Notes under the pieces: generated by a model
Seen by the model: only the letters and a program-made list of their open reading frames with translations
The model's database searches: none
What the model was told of the DNA's origin: nothing
Position numbers and translations under genes: made by a program
Shown: in pieces, positions 1 through 8,496 of the stretch
Numbering within the stretch: the first letter of the stretch is position 1
How the letters are laid out: each line of letters starts with the position of its first letter
DNA from: a virus
DNA: 64,000 nt
Reading direction: 5' to 3' (one strand)
Virus record (IMG/VR): IMGVR_UViG_3300027573_000779
Location: 1 to 64,000 of that record

Positions 1-178
1 TACCTTCCCCGAATAGAACTACCTTATAGAGCGAGCCAATAAAGCCGATATAAGGGTGAATGGTAGGAGAATTTAAGCGATAACCATTCGAAATAGCACA
101 CTATCAAAAGCTGAATGACAGCCTGGAAAGACAGGCATCTTTTAAACTTTTTAAAAAAAAAAAAAAGACGGTCAAATT

Positions 179-2848
179 TTATCTACTATTGTATGTAAGC
201 ATCGCTGGTGAAGAGTTTAACGTTTGATACTTGCTCCAAATTGTAATTGTATATTGCGTCTTTCTTGTAATTAAGTCAACATAACTGTATGAAGTACTAT
301 TAGCCGCTAGTGTCGCGTCTACTTCAAGAGTGGTTTTCCCTTTCACTTTAGAAACAATCCTCAAACGATAACCCTCCTCCCCTGTGGAATTGTCTGTCCA
401 ATTTATGAGCAAACCATTTCCAGTTCTTACTACTCTAAGGTTGGTCGGAGGATTTAATATAACCGTTGGCGCGTTAGTAACAGTTATTGTTGCGTCTAAA
501 CTAATCTTTACGCCACAGTTATTAGTAACTATAGCCTTGTAAACTCCCGCGTTAGTGCTATTAGCCGTGAAAGTATAGTCATCATCGCCTTGAGCAACTA
601 ACACATTATCTTTATACCATTCATAGGCTAACGGTGCGGTTCCAGTTGCACGAACGCTTAAAGTATTAGTAGTCCCAATCAACATTGTTGCAGATTGTGG
701 CTGCACCGTAATAACTGGCGCGTCACAAGGCGGAGGCGGAGGCGGAGGTTCTGAACCATCAAACACCGTGACATAAAACCACCCCTTAACATTGAAATAT
801 TTACCTTTAAAAGTTACATTGAATTCATAGGTGCCGGGATTAGTATAAGTAAAACTGCCATAAGGCACTGAAATAGACTTTAATAAACCTGTATCCAATG
901 GGTCGATAAATATCATTACCGGACCATAAGGTTCTACGCTCCCTGAAAAATCATAATTTAAAGTAAAAGGAGCAAACCCGGACTGTTGGTCTATCTTTAT
1001 ATCGATGTTCGGAGCAACCGTTGTAGAGTTTGTTTCGGCACCAAATCTGATATATTTATAGTCAGAATAAAATATCTCTTTTAAAGGAGTCTCAACTATA
1101 TGGTAACCAACAACACTTCTGTTAGTCTGTGTATTAAGATATCCGAGAGTATTGCGAGAACAATTAGTAATACTCTCAAACGTAAAATATGTCACACTTG
1201 CCACTCCTCCCAACACACCAATTATATGACTTACCCATAACTGTTGAGGAGCGCCTTCTGTAAGACAAAGCCCTATACGGGGTAACATTAACAGTGGGTT
1301 GGGGTCGGGAATAACAATAGTCTCCATTGTGAAAACACTGGGAGAAATCTCAGATTTGAAAATATTTATTCCTATTTTCTTTTGTGTAGCTCCTCCCTTG
1401 CCATCTAAAGCTGTAACTGTCACTCGGGCGACGAAATCTATAACATATTTTGGAGCAATAAAAGAAACAGAATTTAAAGTCGTTTGGAAAAAGTTATCAA
1501 TAGATGATATAACAACTCTAACAGGGTCTCCATTAGGGTCAGTTGCCGTAGCACTAATAGAAACGTTTTCTCCTGCCATTACATTTTGAGTAAATTGCAC
1601 GTTCAAAACAGGCGGATTATTCGGTTGCGGATTAAGTATAAACGGATTAATTAATGCCTTTCTAACATTAATTTTACCACCGGTTTGACTCTGTGTAGCT
1701 GGAGGGTCAGTTAAAATATCATAACTATCAGGATGTAAAATAGCATCCCGTAGTTGAGTCGCCGTTAGATTAGGATTAACTGACAAAATTAAAGCTGCAA
1801 GCCCCGCAACGTGAGGAGTAGCCATTGAAGTACCATTTAAAATTCTATATCCGTTAGTGTTTCCCAAGGACACACTATTGGTTGGCACGGTGCTTAAAAT
1901 ACCAACACCGGGGGCAGCAATATCTACATTAGCATAACCATAGTTTGAAAAGGACGCTTTTTTATTATTAATGTCAGTTGCCATAACAGTAATAACACTG
2001 TTATTTGTAGCTTCCGCTGGTGAGTAATTATTAACATCAATATTAGCAGAAGAATTTCCCGCAGCAACAATAGAAGTAACACCAGCGTCTTCTAATCTTT
2101 TAAATGCCTCAGACGTGGCACTATCTATAGCTGAACCACCGCCCCAAGAATTACTGGTCAACCGAAAATTAATTCCGCGAGTTTTCTTAAGTTCAATTAT
2201 CTTATCGTAAAGTAATATCGCGTCGCTTCGACTACCAGAACCACTTGAACCAAGAAATTTAAATCCAGCAATCTTTACCTTCCAATTAACTCCTACTACA
2301 CCAATTCCGTTGTCTCCAACCGCACCTATAGTTCCAGCGCAGTGCGTTCCATGTCCATGGTCATCAATAACTCCCTCAGTTAAAACTCCTAGCCTAGCTG
2401 TCCACCCGTGAGCACCCGTTATTGGGTCGGTCCAAACGTTTGCAACCAAATCAGGATGTTCTGTCCAAAGCCCAGTGTCTACTACAGCCACAATAATATC
2501 TTCTCCTCCTGTGCTAATATCCCAACCTAAAGGAGCTTCAATATTTGGCATCCCCCAAAGTTCGGAATAACGAGGGTCATTAGGGATTGCATCTAAAGTT
2601 ATTTCTTGGTCTGGCTCCAAGAATTCAAACTTGTCAGTTGCTAAAAGTCTTTCAATAACATCGGGATTATTAAACTCAAACCTATGAATATCAACATATT
2701 GTAAATGTTGAGATTTTCCATTATTTCCTTTAACAAGACCTTCTATCTCGTCTTTATCCTTGTTGTTTTTTAATTTACCCAACCAAACTTCGCCATTTAG
2801 ATTGAGCGCTAAAAAGAGAACTAATATACAGTTAAATACTTTTCTCAT
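179..2848 (-). CDS. Secreted subtilisin-like (S8) serine protease with Ig-like and FN3 tail
   Basis: 889 aa. A hydrophobic N-terminus (about residues 5-18) looks like a signal peptide. A peptidase S8 domain spans about 95-400 with the triad visible as Asp124 (VVDTG), His166 (HGHGTH) and Ser341 (GTSMATPH); the oxyanion Asn is at about 264 (AAGN). A short inhibitor-like region may lie at 25-90. After the protease come beta-rich domains, a poly-Pro linker (near 700), an Ig-like domain (about 705-790) and an FN3-like domain to the C-terminus. The modular tail resembles secreted proteins of PVC bacteria, suggesting capture from a host. It would act outside the cytoplasm on an unknown substrate. 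A run of 14 T residues follows the stop on the coding strand, without a clear hairpin. A promoter ends 9 nt before the ATG. Confidence 0.92.
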   Translation of the reverse strand: MRKVFNCILVLFLALNLNGEVWLGKLKNNKDKDEIEGLVKGNNGKSQHLQYVDIHRFEFNNPDVIERLLATDKFEFLEPDQEITLDAIPNDPRYSELWGMPNIEAPLGWDISTGGEDIIVAVVDTGLWTEHPDLVANVWTDPITGAHGWTARLGVLTEGVIDDHGHGTHCAGTIGAVGDNGIGVVGVNWKVKIAGFKFLGSSGSGSRSDAILLYDKIIELKKTRGINFRLTSNSWGGGSAIDSATSEAFKRLEDAGVTSIVAAGNSSANIDVNNYSPAEATNNSVITVMATDINNKKASFSNYGYANVDIAAPGVGILSTVPTNSVSLGNTNGYRILNGTSMATPHVAGLAALILSVNPNLTATQLRDAILHPDSYDILTDPPATQSQTGGKINVRKALINPFILNPQPNNPPVLNVQFTQNVMAGENVSISATATDPNGDPVRVVISSIDNFFQTTLNSVSFIAPKYVIDFVARVTVTALDGKGGATQKKIGINIFKSEISPSVFTMETIVIPDPNPLLMLPRIGLCLTEGAPQQLWVSHIIGVLGGVASVTYFTFESITNCSRNTLGYLNTQTNRSVVGYHIVETPLKEIFYSDYKYIRFGAETNSTTVAPNIDIKIDQQSGFAPFTLNYDFSGSVEPYGPVMIFIDPLDTGLLKSISVPYGSFTYTNPGTYEFNVTFKGKYFNVKGWFYVTVFDGSEPPPPPPPCDAPVITVQPQSATMLIGTTNTLSVRATGTAPLAYEWYKDNVLVAQGDDDYTFTANSTNAGVYKAIVTNNCGVKISLDATITVTNAPTVILNPPTNLRVVRTGNGLLINWTDNSTGEEGYRLRIVSKVKGKTTLEVDATLAANSTSYSYVDLITRKTQYTITIWSKYQTLNSSPAMLTYNSR

Positions 2849-2857
2849 ACAAAGGCA

Positions 2858-2887
2858 ATTACACCTAAGTATGAGAAAGAGTGTAAA
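2858..2887 (-). promoter_or_regulatory. Promoter for the subtilisin-like protease gene
   Basis: On the minus strand TTTACA (2882-2887), an 18-bp spacer, then TGTAAT (2858-2863). The ATG follows only 9 nt after the -10, so the transcript should have almost no leader, as at several other promoters here. It lies between tRNA-Arg and the protease gene. Confidence 0.5.
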
Positions 2888-2904
2888 GTTTATTTACAGA
2901 AAAT

Positions 2905-2981
2905 TGGTACTCCCGTTGGGACTTGCACCCAAATTTGTCTACTTAGAAGGTAGATGCCTCATCTATTTCGGCCACAGGAGC
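2905..2981 (-). tRNA. tRNA-Arg (anticodon UCU)
   Basis: Full cloverleaf: acceptor GCTCCTG/CGGGAGT with two G-U pairs, D stem GCC/GGC, anticodon stem TCTAC/GTAGA with loop CTTCTAA (anticodon TCT), T stem TTGGG/CCCAA, and encoded CCA (TGG on the plus strand at 2905-2907). It reads AGA, a codon favoured by AT-rich genomes. Same direction as flanking genes, so probably co-transcribed. Confidence 0.93.
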
Positions 2982-3003
2982 ATTTTACTGAGGTTGGCAG
3001 TCT

Positions 3004-3951
3004 TTACTCTGATAAAGCACTAATAGTGTGTAAGCCCCTACGATTCGCGAACAAAGACCAATTCATGCCATCGGAAGAGGTTAGTACTTGTAGTGGTGCG
3101 CCCCCTGCGGCCCCATTGCGCCACCATAAAAGATTATTTACCGCACTACTACCCAATGGTTCTCCTCGTAACACAAGCCAATGTGTGCCGACTGGACACG
3201 CAACATTTGGCATAGGGAAAACTGTCTTACTCACAATAGCATTCGATAAACTAAACGTGTCCATATGAGGCATACTTGAGATAGCTACAGCAACAGATTC
3301 ACCAAGCTGAGTAACGGGATTAGTGCCGCCTAACCAAATAGACGCGTAAACCTGTCCCTGTAGACCGCCTACACTTTGAAGCGCCGCTGTGAGTTCACAT
3401 ATAGCGGTGTTGTTAGTCCACACAAAGGGCGTTGCAGCATACTTCCTTGAAGATACATCAAGCCATCGAGTATAACCAAAACCACTATTTGTTGACATGT
3501 TCATTAATACTTCATCACATGTGACTACTGGGGGAGGAGGATTTGTGACGGGTGGAAGGTCATTTGTGTAAATAATAGTGATAGTATCTGTATACTTGGT
3601 GACGCGAAGGTTGGGAGGTTCTTCGGGAAGATTCGGTGGAGGAGGAGGAAGAGGCGTATTATAAACGACTTCGTTACTGAAATCACTCTCCATATTTTCA
3701 TTATTGGCAGCAGTAGCAGTAAAGTAGTAGGTGCGACCAGCAAGAAGGCCGTCAATTGAACCTAAAAGGACATTTCCAACATTAAGTTTGTTGGTATAAA
3801 ACCCGCTAGTGCCACCGGAATATAAATAATACGAAACTACATTCGTGTCAGGGCTAGGGTCCCACGCCAAAGTAACGGTCCCCGCATAGACAGAGAGGTT
3901 AATGAGAACAAGAATTACGATTGTTTTGATGCCGAGTTTGATTTTTTTCAT
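3004..3951 (-). CDS. Secreted FN3-domain protein
   Basis: 315 aa with a signal peptide (about residues 1-23, ending near VYAG). Residues 24-100 form a fibronectin type III domain (TLAWDPSP start, YYLY, TYYFTATA strands). A Pro-rich linker (about 102-140) leads to a beta-rich C-terminal domain (about 150-315) that resembles adhesion or carbohydrate-binding beta-sandwiches of secreted bacterial proteins; I cannot assign the family. The protein shares its FN3 style and Pro-rich linkers with the protease downstream, so the two may work together at the host surface. tRNA-Arg lies just downstream. Confidence 0.8.
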   Translation of the reverse strand: MKKIKLGIKTIVILVLINLSVYAGTVTLAWDPSPDTNVVSYYLYSGGTSGFYTNKLNVGNVLLGSIDGLLAGRTYYFTATAANNENMESDFSNEVVYNTPLPPPPPNLPEEPPNLRVTKYTDTITIIYTNDLPPVTNPPPPVVTCDEVLMNMSTNSGFGYTRWLDVSSRKYAATPFVWTNNTAICELTAALQSVGGLQGQVYASIWLGGTNPVTQLGESVAVAISSMPHMDTFSLSNAIVSKTVFPMPNVACPVGTHWLVLRGEPLGSSAVNNLLWWRNGAAGGAPLQVLTSSDGMNWSLFANRRGLHTISALSE

Positions 3952-4054
3952 TTTTTTAGGTGTGTTAGTGTCTCATTTTGAGGCACAAGTGGAAAAAAAG
4001 ATTTTCATTTCTATCAGTTTACACGAACCTTGGGTTGAATACAAGGAAAAAAGA

Positions 4055-4128
4055 TGGTGGGGCCGCTCGGTAACTCTCCGAGTTCAAAAATTTAAAAGAT
4101 TTTTGCTTCAATTTAAAGCTTCGACCCC
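4055..4128 (-). tRNA. tRNA-Lys (anticodon UUU)
   Basis: Acceptor GGGGTCG/CGGCCCC, D stem GCT/AGC, anticodon stem AAAAT/ATTTT with loop CTTTTAA (anticodon TTT), T stem CTCGG/CCGAG with loop AGAGTTA, discriminator A and encoded CCA. The T loop lacks the usual TTC start. It begins 4 nt after the stop of the upstream 83-aa gene. Confidence 0.92.
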
Positions 4129-4132
4129 ATAA

Positions 4133-4384
4133 CTAAGTTTTTTTTATTAACCAACCAGTGTTAATAGTGTTGCTTTGAAAGCCGTTCTGCCATTTTACTG
4201 TTGCATATTCTCCATAGAGATAATGGTTGTTTTCTAATCGTAAACCTAATATTTCACCTGTTAGGTTTTTTTGGTGGATTTCTTGGTATTGTTCTTTATT
4301 AATCTGACAGCCATCATATAACTTATGCGCACCCTTGGGTTCTAACTGAACCGTATCTCCTACTTGAAGTCCTGATTTATCCAT
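4133..4384 (-). CDS. Hypothetical protein, 83 aa
   Basis: Small beta-rich protein starting MDKSGLQVGDTVQLEPKG; the VGDTV and YATVKWQ stretches look like a small SH3/KOW-like barrel, but I recognise no family. It lies immediately upstream of tRNA-Lys and downstream of a 230-bp non-coding stretch. Function unknown. Confidence 0.65.
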   Translation of the reverse strand: MDKSGLQVGDTVQLEPKGAHKLYDGCQINKEQYQEIHQKNLTGEILGLRLENNHYLYGEYATVKWQNGFQSNTINTGWLIKKT

Positions 4385-4389
4385 GATTT

Positions 4390-4615
4390 TATTTTGTAAG
4401 CGTAAATTTTAAAAAATTTATTAAAATCAATGGTTCCTCTAGGTTAGATACTCTGTTTAAAAATCTACTTGGCTCTAAGGTTAGTTGGAGGTAACGGTAT
4501 ACTGGGTATGCGAACAGTGGCATACGGACTCTTGCCTTGTAAACGTTATACTCAGCTTCCATTCGTCACTCTTTAAATGATGGGGTTCTAGCCCAACATC
4601 TTTAATAGTTTGAAA
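4390..4615 (-). ncRNA. Possible structured RNA or leader upstream of the 83-aa gene
   Basis: About 230 bp without a convincing ORF between the RNA-ligase gene and the 83-aa gene. It contains a perfect GTATGC...GCATAC hairpin nested between further complementary segments (GGTATAC and GTTATAC), and a weaker GATGTTGGG/CCCATCA hairpin. It could be a structured RNA or a transcript leader. No family recognised. Confidence 0.3.
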
Positions 4616-4618
4616 TTC

Positions 4619-5722
4619 TTAATTCTTCAAAACCTGATACAATAATTTCTTTCTATCTTCTGAATCTAAACCCTTACCGTCCAACAGTTTAAACACAAAA
4701 GAAGCGCGATTTGTATTTCCGTATGCTTTAATAACTTCAAGCGCCTGTTCTTTTCGAGTTGGTAAATGCGCCAAACGACTGGTCACAAAAGTATTCATGC
4801 CTTGAATAATCTTTGCAACCTCTTTTGAACCGTCACAAATCCGCGATGCATCCCCTCTACATTGATTCCATAGCTCCCAATCAAATTGAGAAGTAATATT
4901 AGCTTCAAAGGTTCGATATTCAGGTTCACCTTGCGCAAACCACACATCCACAACTTTATCGAAAGAAGACAAAGCTTCCTTCATTCTGTGCAAGCTCAAA
5001 TACCACAAGGACTTACATTTATGGATTGCTTGACCGTCTTTAGAATAAACACAAACGCCCTCTTTGCCTTTCCATGTCTCGACATCAGTCATTAAAGCTT
5101 CAACTGAAGAAAATTGATAAGTAGAAGGTCGCTTAAATTCTAATGCTTTCGCAACTTCATCGAGTCTTTCCTGAGACCATAAAGTATAATCTAAATGTTC
5201 AACAACTCCAACCAAAATCCAATCGGGCTGTTCACCATAATTTAGAATGATTTTACGAGTAGGGGACACCCATTCAAAGAGCCAAGACTTTTTGCCCCAA
5301 TCTTTAATTGAATTATAAATCAAGTCAATTTTGTATAAAAGGGCTTGTTTAAAAACTTCAATCTCGTGCGCATTTTCTAAATCTTCAACATTTGAAGTGC
5401 CCCGAGTCCGAATGATATGTTTGCCTTTATACTTGGAAACAATCAACAGTGAGCCGTCTACTTTCTCAACGATAGTGGTCTTGTTAAGAGATTTTGGCAC
5501 TGGAAAGTGTTCTAGATTCTCGCCCCAATTCACAAATTTAGGAAAACCTGCCGAAACTAATTCTCCATCGTTATTCCAAAGGCTAGACCGCAATATCTTG
5601 TTATCTTGAGTCCACTTACATCCAATATGTTGGGGTTGGATTAACCACAATTGTTCCCCATCCAAAACATGCTGGTGAATCATGAATTGGGCGCGGTCAA
5701 TTAAATCTAAGTCAATTTTCAA
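4619..5722 (-). CDS. RNA ligase, T4 Rnl1-like
   Basis: 367 aa. Nucleotidyltransferase motif I is EKVDGSL (about residues 88-94; Lys is the expected AMP-acceptor). RTRGT, LFEWVSP (motif IIIa-like) and the terminal EGVCVY...HKCKSLWYL (motifs IV/V) complete the ATP-dependent RNA ligase signature, followed by a C-terminal helical domain of the Rnl1 type. In T4 this family reseals tRNAs cut by host anticodon nucleases; several phage tRNAs nearby fit that role. The start is a TTG at 5722, 10 nt after a consensus -10 TATAAT, so translation probably begins near the mRNA 5' end. Confidence 0.87.
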   Translation of the reverse strand: MKIDLDLIDRAQFMIHQHVLDGEQLWLIQPQHIGCKWTQDNKILRSSLWNNDGELVSAGFPKFVNWGENLEHFPVPKSLNKTTIVEKVDGSLLIVSKYKGKHIIRTRGTSNVEDLENAHEIEVFKQALLYKIDLIYNSIKDWGKKSWLFEWVSPTRKIILNYGEQPDWILVGVVEHLDYTLWSQERLDEVAKALEFKRPSTYQFSSVEALMTDVETWKGKEGVCVYSKDGQAIHKCKSLWYLSLHRMKEALSSFDKVVDVWFAQGEPEYRTFEANITSQFDWELWNQCRGDASRICDGSKEVAKIIQGMNTFVTSRLAHLPTRKEQALEVIKAYGNTNRASFVFKLLDGKGLDSEDRKKLLYQVLKN

Positions 5723-5732
5723 TCTGGTTGCT

Positions 5733-5760
5733 ATTATAGCAAGACTTTTTAGAATGTCAA
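5733..5760 (-). promoter_or_regulatory. Strong phage promoter for the RNA-ligase gene (16-bp spacer class)
   Basis: Minus strand: TTGACA (5755-5760), a 16-bp spacer beginning TTCTAAAAAG and ending TTGC (extended -10 TG), then perfect TATAAT (5733-5738). It overlaps the 3' end of the upstream 62-aa gene. It belongs to the six-member class described in the findings. Confidence 0.88.
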
Positions 5761-5937
5761 ACGATTGGTCTCCAAAACACTTTTAAAATAGTTTGTTTTT
5801 ACCCCAAGCACCCATTCTTTGTAGTGTTTTTCTATCTCAGGAATTTCCTTAGGGGGACGTTGGGGCCAGCGAGCTTCAAAAGATGGATTTTGAACAAACA
5901 AAAAGGAAATTAACAATCCGGCACCTAAAAAATTCAT
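5749..5937 (-). CDS. Small membrane-anchored or exported protein, 62 aa
   Basis: A hydrophobic N-terminus (LGAGLLISFLFV) could be a signal peptide or single TM segment, followed by a basic, Pro-rich soluble part. It overlaps the upstream gene by 4 nt (ATGA type), and its 3' end contains the RNA-ligase promoter. No family recognised. Confidence 0.6.
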   Translation of the reverse strand: MNFLGAGLLISFLFVQNPSFEARWPQRPPKEIPEIEKHYKEWVLGVKTNYFKSVLETNRLTF

Positions 5938-6149
5938 AAACAGTCTGATTTAAGATAACCGGCCTCTTCTAGTCTGAGTTTAAGAAAATAAGGCAAACTT
6001 AGACTAAGATACCCATCTTCTTGCATATTATGCCACTCTAAAAGTATTTCATTAATTTTTCTTGTGATTGCGTCCCACGTTTGAGGGTTTTCCATAACTT
6101 TAGTTACACTAAATTCTCCCCTCAATCTCCACGCGGAGCGAGGGGTCAC
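5934..6149 (-). CDS. Hypothetical protein, 71 aa
   Basis: Small helical protein (MTPRSAWRLRGEFSV...). Translationally coupled to the 62-aa gene by a 4-nt overlap. The start could also be Met19 (MENPQTWD). The N-terminal segment and the adjoining region are less AT-rich than the neighbours. No family recognised. Confidence 0.5.
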   Translation of the reverse strand: MTPRSAWRLRGEFSVTKVMENPQTWDAITRKINEILLEWHNMQEDGYLSLSLPYFLKLRLEEAGYLKSDCL

Positions 6150-6271
6150 GCCACCCGTTCAATTAGAATACATTGACTTTTGGACAAGAACAGATGTCGT
6201 AAATTGGAGACAGAGCCTACAGCTAAGTAGGCAAAACATCTCATGAGAACGTCTCTTCTCTGTCAATGATA

Positions 6272-6742
6272 CTAACTACCTACTCTCTCATTCGTCCCAT
6301 CCCAAACAAACTCTCCATCTTCGCCGACAAGTAGATGTTTGCCACACCCACAACAATAAGTCAGTCCATAGAACTTTGGATTTCTACTATAAGTTTCGGC
6401 TATGGCTTGACCCATATAAGTTATCGCCCCACAGCCTTTGCCTATTTTATTTAACTCTTCCTGTGTCCAGAACTTACCTAGGGCGGCAGTATTCGGCGGA
6501 TACTCCTCATACTTAGCATAACCAAACTCATCATATAACTCATGCTCCTTAGCAGTAAGGTCGCGTAAGGGATACTTCGGGCCAGCGATGCCTACGTGTT
6601 TGTAGCTCGTCCTGACTGGTCGCACGAACCCTTTAGCCTTCTCTTCTTCAGAGAGTACTAAATATACCTCGCACGGAGGAACGGATTGTTTATCTTCTCC
6701 ACCGCGACAAATGCGCGGGTCATTAGGGTCTGTAGTTAGCAT
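6272..6742 (-). CDS. Hypothetical phage protein with a C-terminal Cys cluster, 156 aa
   Basis: Soluble protein with several Cys residues, including TYCCGCGKH near the C-terminus followed by FVWDGTNERVGS. That ending looks like a conserved motif I associate with unannotated phage or environmental proteins; no function is known to me. Metal binding is possible (Cys/His cluster). The gene is less AT-rich than its neighbours. A candidate structured RNA (6805-6894) lies directly upstream. Confidence 0.65.
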   Translation of the reverse strand: MLTTDPNDPRICRGGEDKQSVPPCEVYLVLSEEEKAKGFVRPVRTSYKHVGIAGPKYPLRDLTAKEHELYDEFGYAKYEEYPPNTAALGKFWTQEELNKIGKGCGAITYMGQAIAETYSRNPKFYGLTYCCGCGKHLLVGEDGEFVWDGTNERVGS

Positions 6743-6804
6743 AATTTAAAACTTTGTTTTCCTTTATGTATGGATTTTTGTTGCTGTTGGCACCTTTAAA
6801 TTGC

Positions 6805-6894
6805 GGCTACTGCATGGAATTCCACCCACGCCGGATGTTACTCACGGTCCAATTTTCAAGACTGGTGCGACAATGTATCATTCGCCTAGTAGCC
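6805..6894 (-). ncRNA. Candidate small structured RNA closed by a 7-bp helix
   Basis: On the minus strand, GGCTACT (6888-6894) pairs exactly with AGTAGCC (6805-6811), enclosing about 76 nt. Inside are GCGA...TCGC and a TGGAATTCCA palindrome. No ORF covers it. It sits between a Cys-rich J-like gene and the 156-aa gene. Not a tRNA (no T-arm). Family unknown. Confidence 0.4.
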
Positions 6895-6917
6895 AAAAGG
6901 GGTATGAGAAATGGATT

Positions 6918-7607
6918 TTAGACAGACGCTGGAATCAATTGTGACTTTGCTGATTTTTGTCTATAATAAAACTCGCGACGGAATTGCCGTTGTTTTTCCA
7001 TCCACTGCGGGTTGGAGCTTAGTCTATGATACTTAGCATATCTTCTGCATTGTGTTCGGCAAAATCTCTTACGTCTATCAGACGAACTAAATGGCCTCTC
7101 ACACCAATCGCAATGCCGATAATCTGCAACAGCCGTCCGCACAGTCTTTCTTCGCCTTTGAACGTTTGCAACGCGATACAACCGCTTACATTCGTTGCTG
7201 CAAGTTTTCCGCCGATGCCCGCCGCCCGCCGATGAGAACTCAAATATCTCATGACAGATAAGACATTCCCGCATCAAAGTCTTGTGTGGTTTAGCGCGTG
7301 GAAAAGGCTTTACTATTCTCTTTAATGCAGCAGAGTAAAGCGTATTAACCTGCTTCCACTTTTCGGGGTCTCCACCGTTAGCTTCATGATACCGCGTGGC
7401 TAAGACTTTCCATCGCCGCTTAACCAAATCCAGTAAGGTTTGTTCTTCGCCGGTCCAAGCGCCCAAAATATGTCTTACGCCGGGACGATATCGCATCTCA
7501 GCATCGCTAATACCTAAAGCGTGAAGTCTCCAGCGCAGGCCGCGTGCTCGCTGACCACTCCAGTTGCGCTTGGTGGGCGGCGCTTGAGTTATGATTAACT
7601 CAGACAT
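6918..7607 (-). CDS. Degenerate J-domain-like protein with two zinc knuckles, 229 aa
   Basis: Residues about 55-95 (RRWKVLATRYHEANGGDPEKW and onward) resemble the second half of a J domain, with HPD replaced by HEA, so Hsp70 stimulation is unlikely. Two Cys4-type knuckles follow: CLIC...CSNEC (about 117-140) and CDWC...CRTQC (about 167-192), in a basic C-terminus consistent with nucleic-acid binding. Base composition is clearly more GC-rich than most neighbours, suggesting recent acquisition. Its ATG overlaps the stop of the upstream membrane gene by 1 nt. Function unknown. Confidence 0.65.
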   Translation of the reverse strand: MSELIITQAPPTKRNWSGQRARGLRWRLHALGISDAEMRYRPGVRHILGAWTGEEQTLLDLVKRRWKVLATRYHEANGGDPEKWKQVNTLYSAALKRIVKPFPRAKPHKTLMRECLICHEIFEFSSAGGGHRRKTCSNECKRLYRVANVQRRRKTVRTAVADYRHCDWCERPFSSSDRRKRFCRTQCRRYAKYHRLSSNPQWMEKQRQFRREFYYRQKSAKSQLIPASV

Positions 7608-7990
7608 TACTTTCTTTTAAGAGATTCGGCTTCTGCGTGAACTTTTGTATCATTAGAATCAACTAAAAGGGTTGGAGCGTCTTTAAATTTTTTTCGATAG
7701 GCGGCACAGTTTAAAAAACCTTCATATTCTGCTCTAGTACTTCTTTCGTCGTCCCAATAAGGTATTAGTGTCCAATAAGGCTCAAACCCCATATGATACC
7801 AATACATAGGAATAATTTTAAACCAATACCGACGAATACAATACTGGTCGCCTTTTCTAAGGAGTTGAATGTTTGATGTCATTCTTTCACCAATGTAATA
7901 AAACACAGCAATTAAAAACACACTTACAAATACAGTCATTACAACAAAAAACACAAGTAATACGGGTAAAATTTGAATCATTTCGCACAT
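7607..7990 (-). CDS. Membrane protein with one N-terminal TM segment, 127 aa
   Basis: A long hydrophobic segment (about residues 7-33) followed by a Trp/Tyr-rich soluble part (YWFKIIPMYWYHMGFEPYW) and a charged tail. The start may be Met1 or Met4. It overlaps the 67-aa gene upstream by 13 nt. No family recognised. Confidence 0.6.
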   Translation of the reverse strand: MCEMIQILPVLLVFFVVMTVFVSVFLIAVFYYIGERMTSNIQLLRKGDQYCIRRYWFKIIPMYWYHMGFEPYWTLIPYWDDERSTRAEYEGFLNCAAYRKKFKDAPTLLVDSNDTKVHAEAESLKRK

Positions 7991-8181
7991 CCAAGAACGC
8001 TCGTAGCTTTAGGTAAAAACTTGTCTTGGATAAAATTTAAAATTTCAACGCCCTGCTCCCAAGTTATAGCGCAGGGCTTTCTTGGCACGATTCGGTCAAG
8101 TCCAGTAATTAGCTCCCGCAACTCCTTAACTTCCGCCTGAAGTTGTTCTATCTTCTCGTAAAGGTCATTTGTATCTGTCAT
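7978..8181 (-). CDS. Small coiled-coil protein, 67 aa
   Basis: Residues 6-30 (LYEKIEQLQAEVKELRELI) form a heptad-like coiled coil; the rest is a short helical tail. Probably an oligomerising accessory protein. Operon-internal between the zinc-finger gene (5-nt gap) and the membrane-protein gene (overlap). Confidence 0.6.
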   Translation of the reverse strand: MTDTNDLYEKIEQLQAEVKELRELITGLDRIVPRKPCAITWEQGVEILNFIQDKFLPKATSVLGCAK

Positions 8182-8186
8182 GTTGT

Positions 8187-8411
8187 TTATATAGGATTCA
8201 ACTTCTGCCTAACTTTTTCTTTTTTCTTTTCTTCTTTGTCTAGAGAAAGGAATTTAAACTTTGAATACCTATTTGTAATCAAAGAACCTAAAGTATTATA
8301 AAACTCTTTGGCACACTTTCGAGAACAAAGCCCACGGTTGTCTTCCTGCCCCTTTTTTGTCTGAAATCTTAATGGAACCTTTTTGGTGCAACCTAAATTC
8401 ATGCATTTCAT
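8187..8411 (-). CDS. Small zinc-finger protein, 74 aa
   Basis: Cys residues in CMNLGC and CSRKC frame a treble-clef-like zinc knuckle, followed by a very basic tail (KEEKKKEKVRQK). The layout suggests a small nucleic-acid-binding protein. It begins 7 nt downstream of the CCA end of tRNA-Glu. Confidence 0.6.
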   Translation of the reverse strand: MKCMNLGCTKKVPLRFQTKKGQEDNRGLCSRKCAKEFYNTLGSLITNRYSKFKFLSLDKEEKKKEKVRQKLNPI

Positions 8412-8418
8412 TAAAAAT

Positions 8419-8496
8419 TGGCGTTCGTGGTCGAACTCTCATCGACTAGGCGTAGGGTGAAAACCTACCTGCTCGAAATACTTTGCATTCACGAAC
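8419..8496 (-). tRNA. tRNA-Glu (anticodon UUC)
   Basis: Acceptor GTTCGTG/CACGAAC, D stem TGC/GCA, anticodon stem GTAGG/CCTAC with loop TTTTCAC (anticodon TTC), T stem GTCGA/TCGAC with an atypical loop TGAGAGT, discriminator G, encoded CCA. Its first 8 nt overlap the 3' end of the upstream small ORF. Confidence 0.92.

Noticed and set aside
4560-4615. Plus-strand tRNA 3' half suggested by GGGGTTCTAGCCC
   Set aside because: No matching acceptor, anticodon arm or CCA around it; it only forms a weak local hairpin.
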